A DNA stretch of 64,000 nt, taken from Aphelenchoides besseyi. Its lineage: Eukaryota; Nematoda; Chromadorea; Rhabditida; Aphelenchoididae. The translations under genes and the position numbers were made by a program. The stretch covers positions 5,580,001 through 5,644,000 of the forward strand of contig JAMPIQ010000003.1 of the NCBI GenBank assembly GCA_024699855.1, written 5' to 3'. Under the pieces are notes generated by a model. It did no database searches, was not told the origin of the DNA, and saw only the letters and a program-made list of their open reading frames with translations. The number at the start of each line of letters is the position of its first letter. Position 1 is the first letter of the stretch. Below, in pieces: positions 1 through 11,922 of the stretch.

Positions 1-1874
1 AGTTTTCCAAGAATTTGATCACTTACATCTTTTTCCAATCCATCTTTGGGACAACGACCATATCTTTTAGTAATTGTTTAATATCGTACAATTGCTTTTC
101 TTACCCATCGTCCACAATTGAATAGCCGACCTGTGAAAGGAGGGTCCATGGGTTTTAGTTTTATTGAAAAAACGTACTTGTAAATTTCGATCCAAAATCC
201 AATTGGTTTCGAGATCTTTGTAATTGAAGTAAGTGCACTTTAGCTACCCAGCAAAAAATTGCATATCAGTCGATCTCGCCCGTTGAGCCGACTAATATCC
301 ATTCAACTTTATGTTCAGCTGGCTAGCTAAAGTAGACTTACCGTCGTCATCGTCTCCTAAACCAACAAATGATACACATTTCATTTTCTTTAACTTACCC
401 AGCGGATTCAACAGGACTAAAATAGTTGTTGTTATGAACTGTAAAACTTTGTTAGTTGAATTTGCGTGGTTTAATCAAAATTGTCTTCCACCGACCTTCA
501 GCAACTTTCACCCAGCCTTAAATCAATTGATATTAACCGTTCTCAATACTCTTCTACTTACCAATATAAAACAAGAACTGAAGAATGGTCATAATAGGCA
601 CATAAAGATCGATCTAAAAATCACTTTATTCTCGATAATATGAAAATAACAAACTGATTTGGAGTTTGGAGTACTGTTTTCGTGAATAAGATACTGTCTA
701 AAAACTGTCGATTATTCACCCAACATCTTTCACTTACCGTCCAAATAACGCAACAACAAAAAACGCTCGTACTGCAATATTAACAACCTAAAACGAAAAC
801 CACGTAAAAACGTTAAAAGCCATTACTTACTTGTGTGTACACGAGGGGCACAGGAATCCAATCTGTTTCATTGAAATTTAACCATCAACCATCATTCATG
901 GACTTACCGTAAATTGTTAAAGTCAAAATATTCACTCGGTACTGACGAATCTACAGCCCAACTTAGTGGCTATATAACCGAATAACTCACTTTTTCCAAT
1001 AAGTCCGTGTAAATGATATCCGAAGCAATCATATCGCTCTCACGAGCTTTTCGAAGCAAAACAAACGCCCATTGGATAGGGACCCAATACCTTTAATTAT
1101 TCAGATGTAAATCCGCCTTCGAACTGCTTATCACTTGATGTGAGGCGATCGTACGCTATCAAACTCTTTCAGTTCCGTTTCGGTCATCAAACCCGCTGTG
1201 ACGAGATGATTCATCGTTGGAAAACGACGTTTTACGCAGGAACTTATATCTCCTTTAGAAACAATTGATTGCACAAAATCGAGAGTTTGCACTCACGGAA
1301 AACCATTGCTTGTGTTAAAACTAAGTATCGTAGCAGATTTCGTCGAATACGTCTGTGCGCTTCGTCTGTCCCCCGAACATAGGTTGCAATCAGAAGAGCT
1401 GGAGAGTCTATCCATCCCAAGTTATTAACGTAATCAATCCATCTAAAACAGAAAGTTGCTTTCGTTCAATGAAACTACCTGTTAAAAACAGCAGAAACAA
1501 AGAATCCAAGCAGAAAAGTAATTGGAATATAGTCACCTGAGAGTATGCGGTTTTTTTTATCTCAATTCCATAAACTTACTGTATGTGTAGAAAAAGACAG
1601 AAAGCTGTTCGAATATCCTAAAACATTAACATGCGAAATTTGACAATGTGCTCATACGTTTGTTGTTCACGCGTCATTCCGTATCTAAACAATTTCATTT
1701 CGAATCATTAATTTGCAATTACCGATAACAGAAACTGATTAGAAAGTAAAATAGAAGCCACACGCATAGTTCCGGTAAGATCGCTTTCCATATGCTTCCT
1801 TTCCATCGAAACAACAGACGATGTAAACCGCAGAACGAAGCGGAACTTACATCGAGAGAATAGGTAATAGACAT
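1..1874 (-). CDS. Bestrophin-family chloride channel, 3' part beyond window
   Basis: Bestrophins are pentameric calcium-regulated chloride channels of the plasma membrane. Eighteen exons can be joined here: 1874-1723, 1684-1658, 1617-1580, 1536-1479, 1442-1297, 1252-1135, 1090-991, 950-908, 862-831, 787-738, 697-655, 613-562, 516-496, 416-399, 356-342, 215-178, 130-105 and 63-27. They give 338 residues that follow the family from its start (MSITYSLDV, then LLFRWKGSIWK). Later come the neck segment IPITFLLGFF (the I, F, F pore positions are kept), RWIDYVNNLGW, DWIPVPLVYTQ, DLYVPIMTILQF, GWVKVAE and the calcium-clasp acidic run LGDDDD followed by LETNWILDRNLQ. Introns are mostly 36-47 nt. The ATG directly follows a TTTAG acceptor-like site, so a 5'UTR intron or trans-splicing is likely. 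The variable cytoplasmic tail and stop lie left of position 1. Joined by eye, but the match is continuous. Confidence 0.9.
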
Positions 1875-2794
1875 CTAAATTACAGGAAAACAATCCAAAA
1901 AAAATAACGTTCAAATAATCGTACACACGTGATCTTCAATTGCACGCAAGTGAAGTGCGAGGTTTCGGGTCATAAACCGACGTATCAGCGGCTGAGAAGG
2001 CGTAGTGATGGGTTGACGTCGACAAATGATGGGAAATTAAACGATCCGAACGTTTGAGAAAAAGACGATGAAACCAAAAGCTAATTAAGAACGAAGACGA
2101 CTTTCGATCAACACACCAATCTTTGGTTGAATTGACCGAAGTGCGCAGCAATCTTCGATCAGCGTACCGATAGCTTCAAAATTGCGTATGTCCAATTGGC
2201 GTCCGATGGAAAGGTCGATCGATGTAACAGCGCGCTCCACCGCGATTTGCATTGATTAGATGACCTTCGATTTAGAGCCGTAAAAGCATGCGAAATGCCC
2301 GTATCATTGCCCGAGGGATCCGCGACTTTACGTAATATGACACGTAAACTGGTTAAACCTCAATTAACAACAATACTTTCCATAACACTCTCAAGTACCA
2401 AACAAACACGCGCACTTTCTTTCTTTTCACAGTTCAACTGAATTAGCTGTTCGAGAGCATTTTGTGATCAGACGAACGCTTTGCAAAGCGGCTCCACGTT
2501 CGATTACTAATCAGCGAGAAACATAATTTCAACATAGTTACTAAAACATTTTCGTTTATTCCGACAAATTGACCCGTTACTTTGAACATGAAAGTGAAAA
2601 CTTTAAAAAGCAATTACAAATTACGATGAAACCCGGAACTTAAATGTCTTGAGGTTGAGCGAGCAGAACACATCGCAAGATTGATGGTACACGACGAAAG
2701 TTCATTGGTAGAAAGAGTGTAATGCGTACAAGTAAAAGTACTGATGGGTGGCATTTCAACGAACAAATTGATTGAACAAGACGACAGTTTCCGA
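1875..2794. other. Intergenic: upstream of bestrophin, downstream of VPS15
   Basis: This holds the upstream region of the bestrophin gene and the 3' flank of VPS15, both on minus. Short minus-strand open frames (for example 1936-2151) show no recognisable domain, and I regard them as chance or 5'UTR. No repeat or RNA gene was seen. Confidence 0.5.
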
Positions 2795-5700
2795 TTATGC
2801 GGCGTGAACTTTCCATATCTTGACGACTCCATCGATACTTGAAGAAATCAACTGATCCGCTCCAACAGCAATCATATCTGTCACTGCATTTCGATGACAA
2901 TCACTGACATGCGGAACGGTCGGAAATTCGGCTTCCGAAAGCGGACGATCGGCTCGATTTTCAACTTGAAGTCGTGGCTCATCGTTGCGAACTGATGGAA
3001 ACGAATAATCAATTCGTTGAATTCGCTTGTCTTCTACGCGATTAATCGGTCCAAAAATCTCGTTGGCTGTCCAATGACCAGCGAATTTGCGATATGGTCC
3101 ACTCAAGTAATTGGAACGATTTGCATGTCCATTCATGTTCCAGAACCGCAAACTACCTTCAGAATCACCAGTAAAGATGCCATTTAACTCCGGACACGTA
3201 ACAACAGCCGTACTAACAAAATCCCTCTGCAAAATATTACAGATAATAAAACACATGATCAGAATTAAACTAACGTTGTAATCGTAGGGTCGATCTCCAC
3301 TAGGCCATAGAATTTCCGTTCGTCCACGAGTTCTCAGATCCCAAACGGACAGTTCACCGCTTTTTGCCGAATTCGTAAGCACACTACTGCAGTTATTTCG
3401 ATCCATTGCATATGTCCAAGAACGGAAAGGAGTGACGTTATGCTCTCCGGGATGTTGCCAACTGCAAAATCAATTTAAAAGTATGGATTGTAAAACAAAT
3501 TACCTTGTTACTTCCAAACCTCCAAACCGTAAGTCCCACAGAATCATATTCTTTGTTGTGGATGAACTTGTTGTCAATAACATCCAATGTTGATTGATCG
3601 TATCAATGGAAAATCCAGTAACCCAACCACAACTCTTTCGAGCTCGTTGATAGAATATCGGTTCCAATAGAAGTTGACTGCGAGATCCATTTGGTGCTCT
3701 AGAGAACAAAATTAGTGATTAAGCTCGATACTTTACCGAAGATCTAGACAATAAACAGCACTGTGATGAGTTAGTGCGTAAACAAGATGATCGGACGAAT
3801 AGATTTGCGTAACCGGTCCATCATCATTCGGATCCATTGGAAAGGAACGAAGCGGCCGATGATAAACGATATCCTGAATCATGAGTTCCGAATTCTCACG
3901 ACCCATCGCCAAATGATTTCCGTTGTTTTGCATGAATGCAATGGAATTTGTTACATACGCTAAACATGTGTTTTAGGATCCAATTCTATGAATAAAACCT
4001 ACAAAATCGATAAGTTTCTTTCGACAAAATCGCTGGTTGGTTTTTGAGACGTGCCTGTGAAACGGGCCAAATCTTTACGGTACTATCAGCGGAACAGGAA
4101 GCAAAAATCTCGTCATGTGGATGAGTTGCCAACCTAAAACAAGAGGTAAATTGATTGTAAACATGGTGTTTTGTTTACTGTAAAATTTTTTCAGAGTGTT
4201 CATGCAAATGAGTCATAAGTCGAAGTTCGGGTCGTCGAATAGATGCTGGAGATGTTGTACGTGTGGGAATTACTGCGTTAATGGTTTCAGAAGATGTCAC
4301 TAAAAGACCGCCTAACTGAACCGGAATAGCTGCAGCATCTTTCGGATCTCGTGGAGGCAAAAACGAAAGACTGTTTGTTACTCGTCTTTGTTCTTGGTAT
4401 CTTTGTTGTTTATGAGCAAAAGCCTCAGCTAACTGCATTTTCGAGCTAACTGCAAGTCGTATGTTTAAATGTAAGTTACCACTTTCGCCCGCTTACCCGC
4501 CATTTCAAAGGGCACTTCTAATGGTCTGCGGGTTAAATCAGGGGCATCAATCCATTCTTTGGCAACATCTGCTAAGTGTGCAGGAACCGAACCCTTGAGT
4601 CGTACTGCTCGATGTGTGCCGGTTTCTAAATCGAATACCATTCGTCTTGCCAATGGAAGAGAAGACAACTGAATTCGATAGTCGTGTGTTGGTGACTTTT
4701 CATCTCGTTTGCTGAAAGATACAAAAATTGAAGTTATACTGTTAATTCATACCTTCGTTTTGATTTGTCCATTTTTAGGAAAATTGCTCGAAAAGCCAAA
4801 AGTTGTTCTTCGATTCTTTCATTCAGTCCCGCATTCTTCAACTTCTTCAACAGGATTTCCAGTCCACTATCTGCTAATGTTGTTCCCGTTGAATCCAAGC
4901 GAGTTGGACGTCGTGGCGGAGATTCGGGAGATTCACCGAGTCCAGCAGAGAAAAACGAATATCGTCCACCACCCAGTTTGTCCAAAGTTCGTTGTTCTTC
5001 GAATTCGCGCAACAAATCAGTGACTTTATCGTAACCTTAAAACTCGACATCCTTTCGTGAACTCCATTTCTCTTACCGATAACCAGATCCCATATTTGTC
5101 GTGGAATGGGTTCGACCAAACATGAAAAGACCACATCATTGTCAGTTAGTCGAATTAACGGTTCAGTTAAGTACGGACGAACCAACGGAATGAGTTCGCA
5201 ATAAACATCAGCAACCGTGAAGATCGAATCAAGAACGGTAAGAATGTTAACTACTTGTGCTCGATACCATTTGTTCTGAAACACTATATAAACTAATGAA
5301 TAAGAAATGGATTAACCGGATGAGCTAAAAATGGCACAACATCAGACATCAACTTCAGAATGACCGTTTTTTCCAACAACTTTTGATCACAAAGTTGATA
5401 CAAACAAGTGAGTGCTCGACTTGTCACCGATTCTTCAGGATCTTGTAGTCCCTAAGCATTCTGATTAAAATGATCGATCCTGTATATACCTGTTGTAGAA
5501 AAGGAACAAGCTTAGAGTTGCGAATGGTCGTTGAATGCGCAGCAACTGTTGGACAACTAACAAAAAATGTTGCACGTAAACTCCAATCTTCTTTATCGTT
5601 GAGCAAAGTGATCATATGCATTAAAACGTCAACAGCTAAATCGATGAATCAATAGCAATCTTAGCAGTTCTTCTTACCTTTGTTTGAACCAAAAAACTCG

Positions 5701-7712
5701 CATAACAACTGAAGGTTCTCATTAGCAAACAATGTTTGGCGAACAAAACTTGAAGCACCGCACAGATTTACAAAAATTTCGCTGATTGCGTCTTGTAGAG
5801 CAGATCGTTCGGAGTTAATGATCTGATCTACTGTGTCTTTGTCCGGCTCGTCAGTTCCTTGGAAGTCCACGGTCAGTTTGGCGCTATCGTTCAGTTTGGC
5901 ACATGCTTCATTGAAGAAACGCAACGAAATCATGGACAGTCGACCCAAACAGTTGGCTAAAGTGATTTTTACGAAGTCGCAAGGGTCATCTGTGAGTTTT
6001 TTCTAAAAATTACATTCGTCAAACGACCACTATTGATTTTTTACTCACAAGTTTTTGAAAAAGGTAATCAACGAGCAATCGACTTTCATCGTAAGGAACA
6101 ATGGTCATCATTTCTAACATTTCCGTGATTGCAATCAACGATTCACCACGAACTTGTGCGTAGTAGTCAGTTAGCATTCCAACCTAAAATATGACATGAT
6201 ATAGAATAAAAGTAGATTTACCAAATAGGGAATAATTCGATCAGCGATAACAGACGAATCTGCTAGAGTGGCAAACTTCTTCAAGAGTCCAATGGCATCC
6301 TAAACGACAATTGAATGTAAGTTCTCAAAAATCCTAGGAACCATTTTCATTGCCATTGAGTGACAAGCGCGAATATTTGCAGTGACTACATTGATGAATA
6401 AAACCACTGCCTCTGTTCCGTTTGCTTCCAACGCCTTTTCGTGGTTCGAAAATTCGACAAAAAGTCTGAAAACTCAATACGAAAAACAGAAATTTGATAA
6501 CAAACTTTAAGATCAACTCATCGGAATCGTTTAGAGCTCGTAACTCCTTAAAGTATTTGTACAAAAAAGATTCGAAAATAGCCGGAAAGAGATTGTTGAG
6601 GTTTGGAAGCTCCTAAATTTGTAGATTAAAACCGGTCAATTTGACTAACAACCTTTTCAAAATCGTTTTTTCTTTTTTCCGGGTCTCGTTCTAACATAAT
6701 CCCAAGTAAATGTTGAAAGTTTTCGGGGCACACACTTAAGAGCTTATTTAGGTACTGGTCAGCAACGTCTTGATCAGTTCGAGAGTAATCGATTCCTTGT
6801 GAAAGATTAAATGCAACGTGACGTCCATCAGTCAACAACTCGAACAAAACACATCCCATTGAGAATATGTCCATTGCTTCGGTCAAACCTAAGAAAACGT
6901 AAACAGAACGTTCGATTTAACTGACCATCTTCCTTTGGAAAGTCTTCCGGTCGACGAGCCGCATAGTTGAGTTCGTCGGCGCTTTTGAAGCGTTCTGGAG
7001 CAATATAACAGGTGCGTCGCCTGCTCGTATCAAAAAAGAACGTGAATGTCGAAGGATTATCCTAAAAAGTTGATTGAATCTTGGAATCCAGTAAGTTATG
7101 ATTACATAGGGAATAAACGCCGGTTTGAATGGAGCAAAATCAGCTAACTGAACCCAACCAGTGCTCGAAACCAAAATATTCTGCGACTTAATGTCGCCAT
7201 GACGAGTTCCGTTCATTCGACACTGAGATAATCCTTTCAGTAATTGGTAAGCAATCCACAATTTCTCAATCTCCAATAAAAATGGACGTGTACTCAAACG
7301 CTCGTAAAGCGTGAACTTTCGCAGCGGTCGATGAACGATCACGCATCTGTCCGTCCGCTAAACAAAGTAGTCAATTCAAGAGCTTGTAGGAACCTTACGA
7401 ATGTCTTCGTGTATGGCAAACAGTTTGGCGAATCTTTGAGTTTACGGCGAATATGCGAAATGCGACTCAAATGTTCGTCCAAATGCGGAACCTCTTCACT
7501 CAAAACAAACACTTTGATCACCGCCAATCCATCATCACTTTTAACGCAAACAGTTTTCAAGAATCGTGTGGCTCCCAAACTAAAACCAAAAGAACTTCTG
7601 ACCACTGAATTTAATTTTACCTTCTCACAAAATGCAGCTCGTTAACATCTTGAACATACGATTCGGTTGGCAGAATTTGATTTGCAATTGAAGCTGTTTG
7701 AACGTTTCCCAT
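2795..7712 (-). CDS. vps-15: VPS15, regulatory subunit of class III PI3-kinase (PIK3R4)
   Basis: VPS15 is the N-myristoylated pseudokinase scaffold that holds VPS34 and Beclin-1 on endosomal and autophagic membranes. The start at 7712 gives MGNVQTAS, a myristoylation signal (Gly2, Ser near 6-8) like the family's MGNQLAG. Exon 1 (7712-7621) joins exon 2 (from 7579) to read [14 protein letters not shown], matching the conserved N-lobe. The kinase core has [22 protein letters not shown], then [13 protein letters not shown] and LADFAPFKP: the DFG position is DFA, as is usual in VPS15. Next come HEAT-like helices (about 4730-6600) and a C-terminal WD40 propeller (2795-4440) ending [11 protein letters not shown], where the human protein also ends. 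Exons are separated by introns of about 40-60 nt. Family assignment is secure; some internal splice sites were not fixed. Confidence 0.93.
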
Positions 7713-8313
7713 CTGCTGAAATGCGACTTGAAATACTGGCAATCTGCACGATCACTACCGCCAAGTAGTTGGTTGAATAAAATTGATGCCAACGATAAAC
7801 TATCAAAGTGCAATCATCCACTTGTCAGAATATGTGAATGGAAACAATTATGAGTAGATTCCACTTATTCGTGCACTTTTATTGTTCGACTTTAAAGCTA
7901 AATACAAAGTGATTTATAAAAACTTGAAGATTTCGATAAGTCTCTTGGTTTGATTAACTGGCAGACAGCGAACTGCGCCCTTTGTTTACGTAGTCATAAG
8001 TTCGTTCACTTGAGTTTGTTTCTAAGTCTGATGACTAAATGGGAATGTTTCACAGACATTCAATCGACTAAGTACGCGAAGACATCTGAGCTCAAAGTTG
8101 GGTCTTTCGAATTGAGCGAAATGTACGGTACGAAGAAAATGTTACAAAAACCTAATTGCCGTTAATTTGGGCGTTGGAATGTGAACCTTGCAGTCGAATG
8201 TGAATCATCAGATAGAAAGTAAACATGTAAAGTTCAGATTAACAAAAGAAATCGACAAAAAATGTTTGAAAGTGATTAGCAGTTGAACTCATTTTTGTCA
8301 TTGGAGTCTTAAA
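7713..8313. promoter_or_regulatory. Divergent promoter region, VPS15 / small membrane protein
   Basis: About 600 bp separate the VPS15 start (minus) from the start of the small membrane-protein gene (plus), so both promoters should lie here. Short open frames (7625-7813 minus, 7950-8165 plus) have no recognisable content. No specific factor site is claimed. Confidence 0.4.
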
Positions 8314-8858
8314 ATGACGGTCAACGATCACTTTGTCCTGTTTATTTTGATCATAACATCGGTGCTTAGTGGTATCATCTTTATTTTTAGTGCCGTTGTC
8401 GTATACTTTATGCACTTCAGAGTCCTAGGTACCCTAAGGTTTATGAGCGAAGCGGTACTTCGCGAGTTGTCAATTTCTTTTATTTTTGTGTTTCAGGCAT
8501 CTAAAGGTGCAACGAGATTCAGTGTTCTCGTCTACCCGGACAAAGTACTCGAGCGTTTGGCTACTCACGTTGGCGGCTCAATGGTGGCAGTCAACGAAGA
8601 TCGTCAGAACTTCATACAAATAACATCTGGAAATCGAGATGAATTGCAGAGTAGGTGGAGTATCCACGAGATTTGCGATCGTTTCTATTTGTAGCTCCAA
8701 ATCCAATAACCGATCGTGGGAATTTCAAAACGCCGACAAATGTTTTCGATGAAGTCAGTTTCCAAGATCCCGAGTACCAGACGATTCGTAACGATTTGCC
8801 CAACGAAGAGATCTTTCCAAAAAAAGACGTCAAAACTGAAGATGCGAATCGTAAATAA
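8314..8858 (+). CDS. Small single-pass membrane protein, unknown family
   Basis: Not recognised. Three exons can be joined: 8314-8421, 8497-8650 and 8695-8858, giving 141 residues. The N-terminus carries one long hydrophobic segment (about residues 7-33: FVLFILIITSVLSG onward) that could be a signal anchor. A short polar domain follows (FSVLVYPDKVLERLATHVGG), then an acidic, proline-containing tail ending KKDVKTEDANRK. Intron 1 (75 nt) is a multiple of three without an in-frame stop, so a retained-intron isoform would stay open. The start is the first ATG of the hydrophobic exon. The gene is head-to-head with VPS15. Coding status rests on clean splice signals and the membrane segment, with no family match. 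Confidence 0.55.
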
Positions 8859-9241
8859 ACGTTCAAAGCCTATGAGTTGGCAACAATCTACTCCGATGTT
8901 ATTATTGTTCACTTGTTTTTATAGACGCCCAATGATCGGCGATCAAGTTGCGCACAATTGAACGTGTCCATTATTTGAGAGAGACACAAGACATCAACAT
9001 CAATCGTAAATAAAAACCCAGAGATCAAAATAAGACGAATGGGCGGTTGCTGACACTAAAATTGGAAGAACGGTTTTTAATTGAACCGCCCATTCTGCTC
9101 GTTTTTATGATCTAGAAATGTCAAGAACGCTGGACAATCTTCACGTGACCTTCAATGTTATCCGTCGAACGTCACTTGAGGGCACCAATTTAAACGATTG
9201 CAACCCACGAAGACGAAGGACAATTGCGTCTAGTTTCAAAA
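8859..9241. other. Intergenic between membrane-protein gene and GILT gene
   Basis: This holds the 3' flank of the upstream gene, with an AATAAA-type sequence near 9008, a long-armed inverted repeat (listed separately) and the upstream region of the GILT gene. Confidence 0.5.
9037..9095. repeat. Inverted repeat with 12-bp perfect arms
   Basis: Positions 9037-9048 (GAATGGGCGGTT) and 9084-9095 (AACCGCCCATTC) are exact reverse complements separated by 35 nt. The flanking bases continue as an imperfect, A/T-rich match. It sits between two genes on the same strand. It could be an RNA hairpin in a 3'UTR, a DNA-binding site or a remnant of a small element. Confidence 0.6.
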
Positions 9242-10920
9242 ATGTTCACGAAACAAATCGCCGCTCTTTTGATTTACGTTCTTTGCACTGATCAAACTGT
9301 CGATTCAGCCAACGTACCACGATCGTCGTGTACGTTGCCCATAGACTTTTGGTGCGATCATCCCAGTGTTGCGATTGCCTGTACGGGGTGAGTACAATCT
9401 GCACATACTTGCGACTTTAATATAATTTAGATCGTTGGCATATTGTGATCGATATCGCGCAACGCGTTCTAACCGTCCAGTCGATATTTCATTAGCGTTT
9501 GAAGCCGCATGCCCGGATTCCCAACGCTTTGTCGTCGACAGACTTTATCCTCAAGTTCTTAGCACTGAGATTGCTCGTCTAGTAAACTTTAAGGCCGTAC
9601 CATGGGGTTTAGCGAAACGTGAGACAGGTACGTTAAGATACTGTAGACACGAAACAGGTGTTGATTTGCAGCAGAAAAAGTCCGTTGTCATCACGGCGAA
9701 AGAGAGTGTACGGGTAATCGTCTCATTACTTGTTTGAATAGTCAGTTTGGTGCCAACAGTTTCACAACACACAAAACTTTCTACTGTTTCATGAGTTTGA
9801 TGCAAAATCGTCAACAAGATCCTGAGATTGCAATGCAATCATGTCTTCGACAATCGAATGTATCTATGGCCACAATACAAACTATCGTGTGAGTGAAAAC
9901 AACTGATTTTGTTCTAACATTATTTACAGTTCATGTTCCAAATCCCCACAAGCCACCGCTTTGCAACGTGATGATGAAGCGGCAACACGTCAAATTCTAA
10001 GTCAACCACGATTCGTTCCGTTCATTTCAATCAATGGAAAGTCGCATATTCACATGCAAGCGATGCAAATGGTTCTAGCCGAGAAAATAAAATCGTGGAA
10101 CATGTCACTTCAACACGTACTATTCTCTCTAATTCTTTAGCACACTAAACGGCCTTGTTCCAGATTGTGCCTTCTACGTATCCTCCAACATCGAAGTGTG
10201 ATTACCCGAGCGACTTCTGGTGTAGTGATTCGACTATAACACAAGAGTGCTTTAATTCAGCCGGTTGTGCAAATTACGAGAATGCAATTAACGGACAACC
10301 ACTTCGCTTTACAATTTTTTACCGTTCTGATGATCCGCAGTCGCGTTCGTATGTTCTCAATTACATCAAACGTCACTTCTTACTCAACTCCGCTGAAAAT
10401 CAAAGACGCACAATCGGGAAAGCGACGGTTGAATTGGAACCGGCGGCAACTTTAAATCAACCATGTGGTTTGGCAAATTGTGATGAACAAGCAGTTCAAC
10501 ATTGTATTGCAAACAAAATCTCGAATGCAACAGTAAAAACGAACATGTTGCTTTGTCTTCTTGAAGCCGGCGGATCGATGATCGACAATTGGGCGAGCAG
10601 ATGTTACACGTTTTTCCCGTCAAGTCGAAATACAATCTTGTATGTTTGTTCTTCCAATCACTTTTGTTTACTATTTCGATTGCAGAGAATGTGCGAAATC
10701 AAATGAATGGCGACAAATTTTGACGACCAGAACAGCAGCTCAGAACTCGTTGAAGCCGATACCACGCCAGAGTAACACGTGGTTGGTCATCAACGGCTAT
10801 TCGCTTCCAACACCTCAACTCTACTTGAATATTCTTCATCGAGCAGTGTGCCATTGGCGTGGCGGGAAGAATCGGGATTGTGATCGTTGTGAAGTGGAAG
10901 CGACACATTGTCGTGGTTAA
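9242..10920 (+). CDS. Secreted protein with two tandem GILT domains
   Basis: GILT proteins are secreted or lysosomal thioredoxin-fold thiol reductases. The start at 9242 gives a hydrophobic signal peptide (MFTKQIAALLIYVLC). Domain 1 has FEAACPDSQ at the active site, that is CxxS rather than CxxC. After splicing, the family signature reads CHHGERECTG, matching CQHGxxECxxN. It ends in FVPFISINGKSHIH, like the family's VNG segment. Domain 2 starts in frame after a 48-nt intron and repeats the same order: KCDYPSDFWC parallels domain 1's SCTLPIDFWC. Its active site is FYRSDDPQS with no cysteine, its signature has decayed to CGLANCDEQ, and it ends WLVINGYSLPTPQ. Stop at 10918-10920; AATAAA follows at 10972. 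Domain 2 is probably not catalytic. One gene is favoured because domain 2 has no start or signal peptide of its own. Confidence 0.85.
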
Positions 10921-11922
10921 AATTTACATTACTGTATTTCCTCGTTGTTCACTCGGGTTGTACAAACTTATAATAAAGACTACTAATTGAACTCCGATGT
11001 TACAACAAAAATGAATTGAGAGCGTGTGTTGCTTGTCACACTTGTTTTAGTCGTGGACTGCGAATCGTGTGACATGTGTGATTACAACTTAAAAATAACC
11101 ACCAAATCGCCACTGTGATCACAAGATTCATTAAACGTCAATTCTAATAACTTGTTTTTATACCAAGAGCGTAAACAATCTGAGACGACAGGACAGTCAC
11201 TTGTTTTCTTGCAAACGGAAACAAAGTTCACTTTGAAGGTATCTCTTTATTAGTAAGAGGGGCATGGCTGTGACAAAGTTGAGATCTCGAAAATAAGTCT
11301 ATAGAATTCGCTAATAGGAAAAATCGTATTTTCAAGATACGAAAATGTGCTTTTCACGTTCGTTTTGTTCGCCGAGCGCAGAGCGGAAGTGTTCTCGTTT
11401 ATAGCCGAGCGGCTATGCGTTTGCTTTTGAGTCAGTCGATGGTAAAGAGTTCGATTCCGAACATCGACAGAGTTTTTGCAAATTGTTTTGAGTTTCGTAT
11501 TTCGTTTTCGCATTGATCGAATAAACGAGCATCTAATCTTTAATTTGTGATCGATTTAAGCACTTTTAACATTTGCAGCTCTTTTGCGCATTGGTGAAAG
11601 TGCAGCAATAAGCAGTGAATTAATTTCGTTAATTTGTAAAAGTCGTATTATTAATTGTATTGAAATAAATGATTTGTACATAAATGAAACTCGTTCAATT
11701 GTTTCTGAGTTAATAAGCAAAGCAGAATAAACTGAAAATACGAATAAAGTACGAGTAACCAGCACAACAACAATGAATATCATTTAGTAGTGTCTTTTCT
11801 TAAACCATTTGTACCGTTCAATATAACAGTAGAATAACTTTTGATTGGTTGCTCATACTATTTCTCAAGGCTTACTGCTGTTTGTCAACCCAAGTTTATA
11901 GCAACAATTACAACGCCAACAT
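10921..11922. other. Intergenic between convergent GILT and EXPERA genes
   Basis: This region lies between two gene 3' ends. It has the GILT polyadenylation signal (AATAAA, 10972-10977). Two minus-strand open frames (11250-11513 and 11556-11783) have no domain. A stretch near 11396-11470 has tRNA-box-like words but does not fold as a tRNA. I see nothing else. Confidence 0.5.
10972..10977 (+). terminator. Polyadenylation signal of GILT gene
   Basis: AATAAA, 52 nt after the GILT stop codon, in the expected place for 3'-end formation. Confidence 0.6.

Noticed and set aside
311..643. Plus-strand open frame of 110 codons
   Set aside because: It is the antisense shadow of several bestrophin exons, which match the family on minus.
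7331..7645. Plus-strand frame of 104 codons
   Set aside because: Antisense shadow of the VPS15 kinase N-lobe exons.
11390..11475. Possible tRNA, with A-box-like TAGCCGAGCGG and B-box-like GAGTTCGATTCC
   Set aside because: No acceptor stem, anticodon stem or T-stem can be paired at the required spacing; probably chance or a very old remnant.
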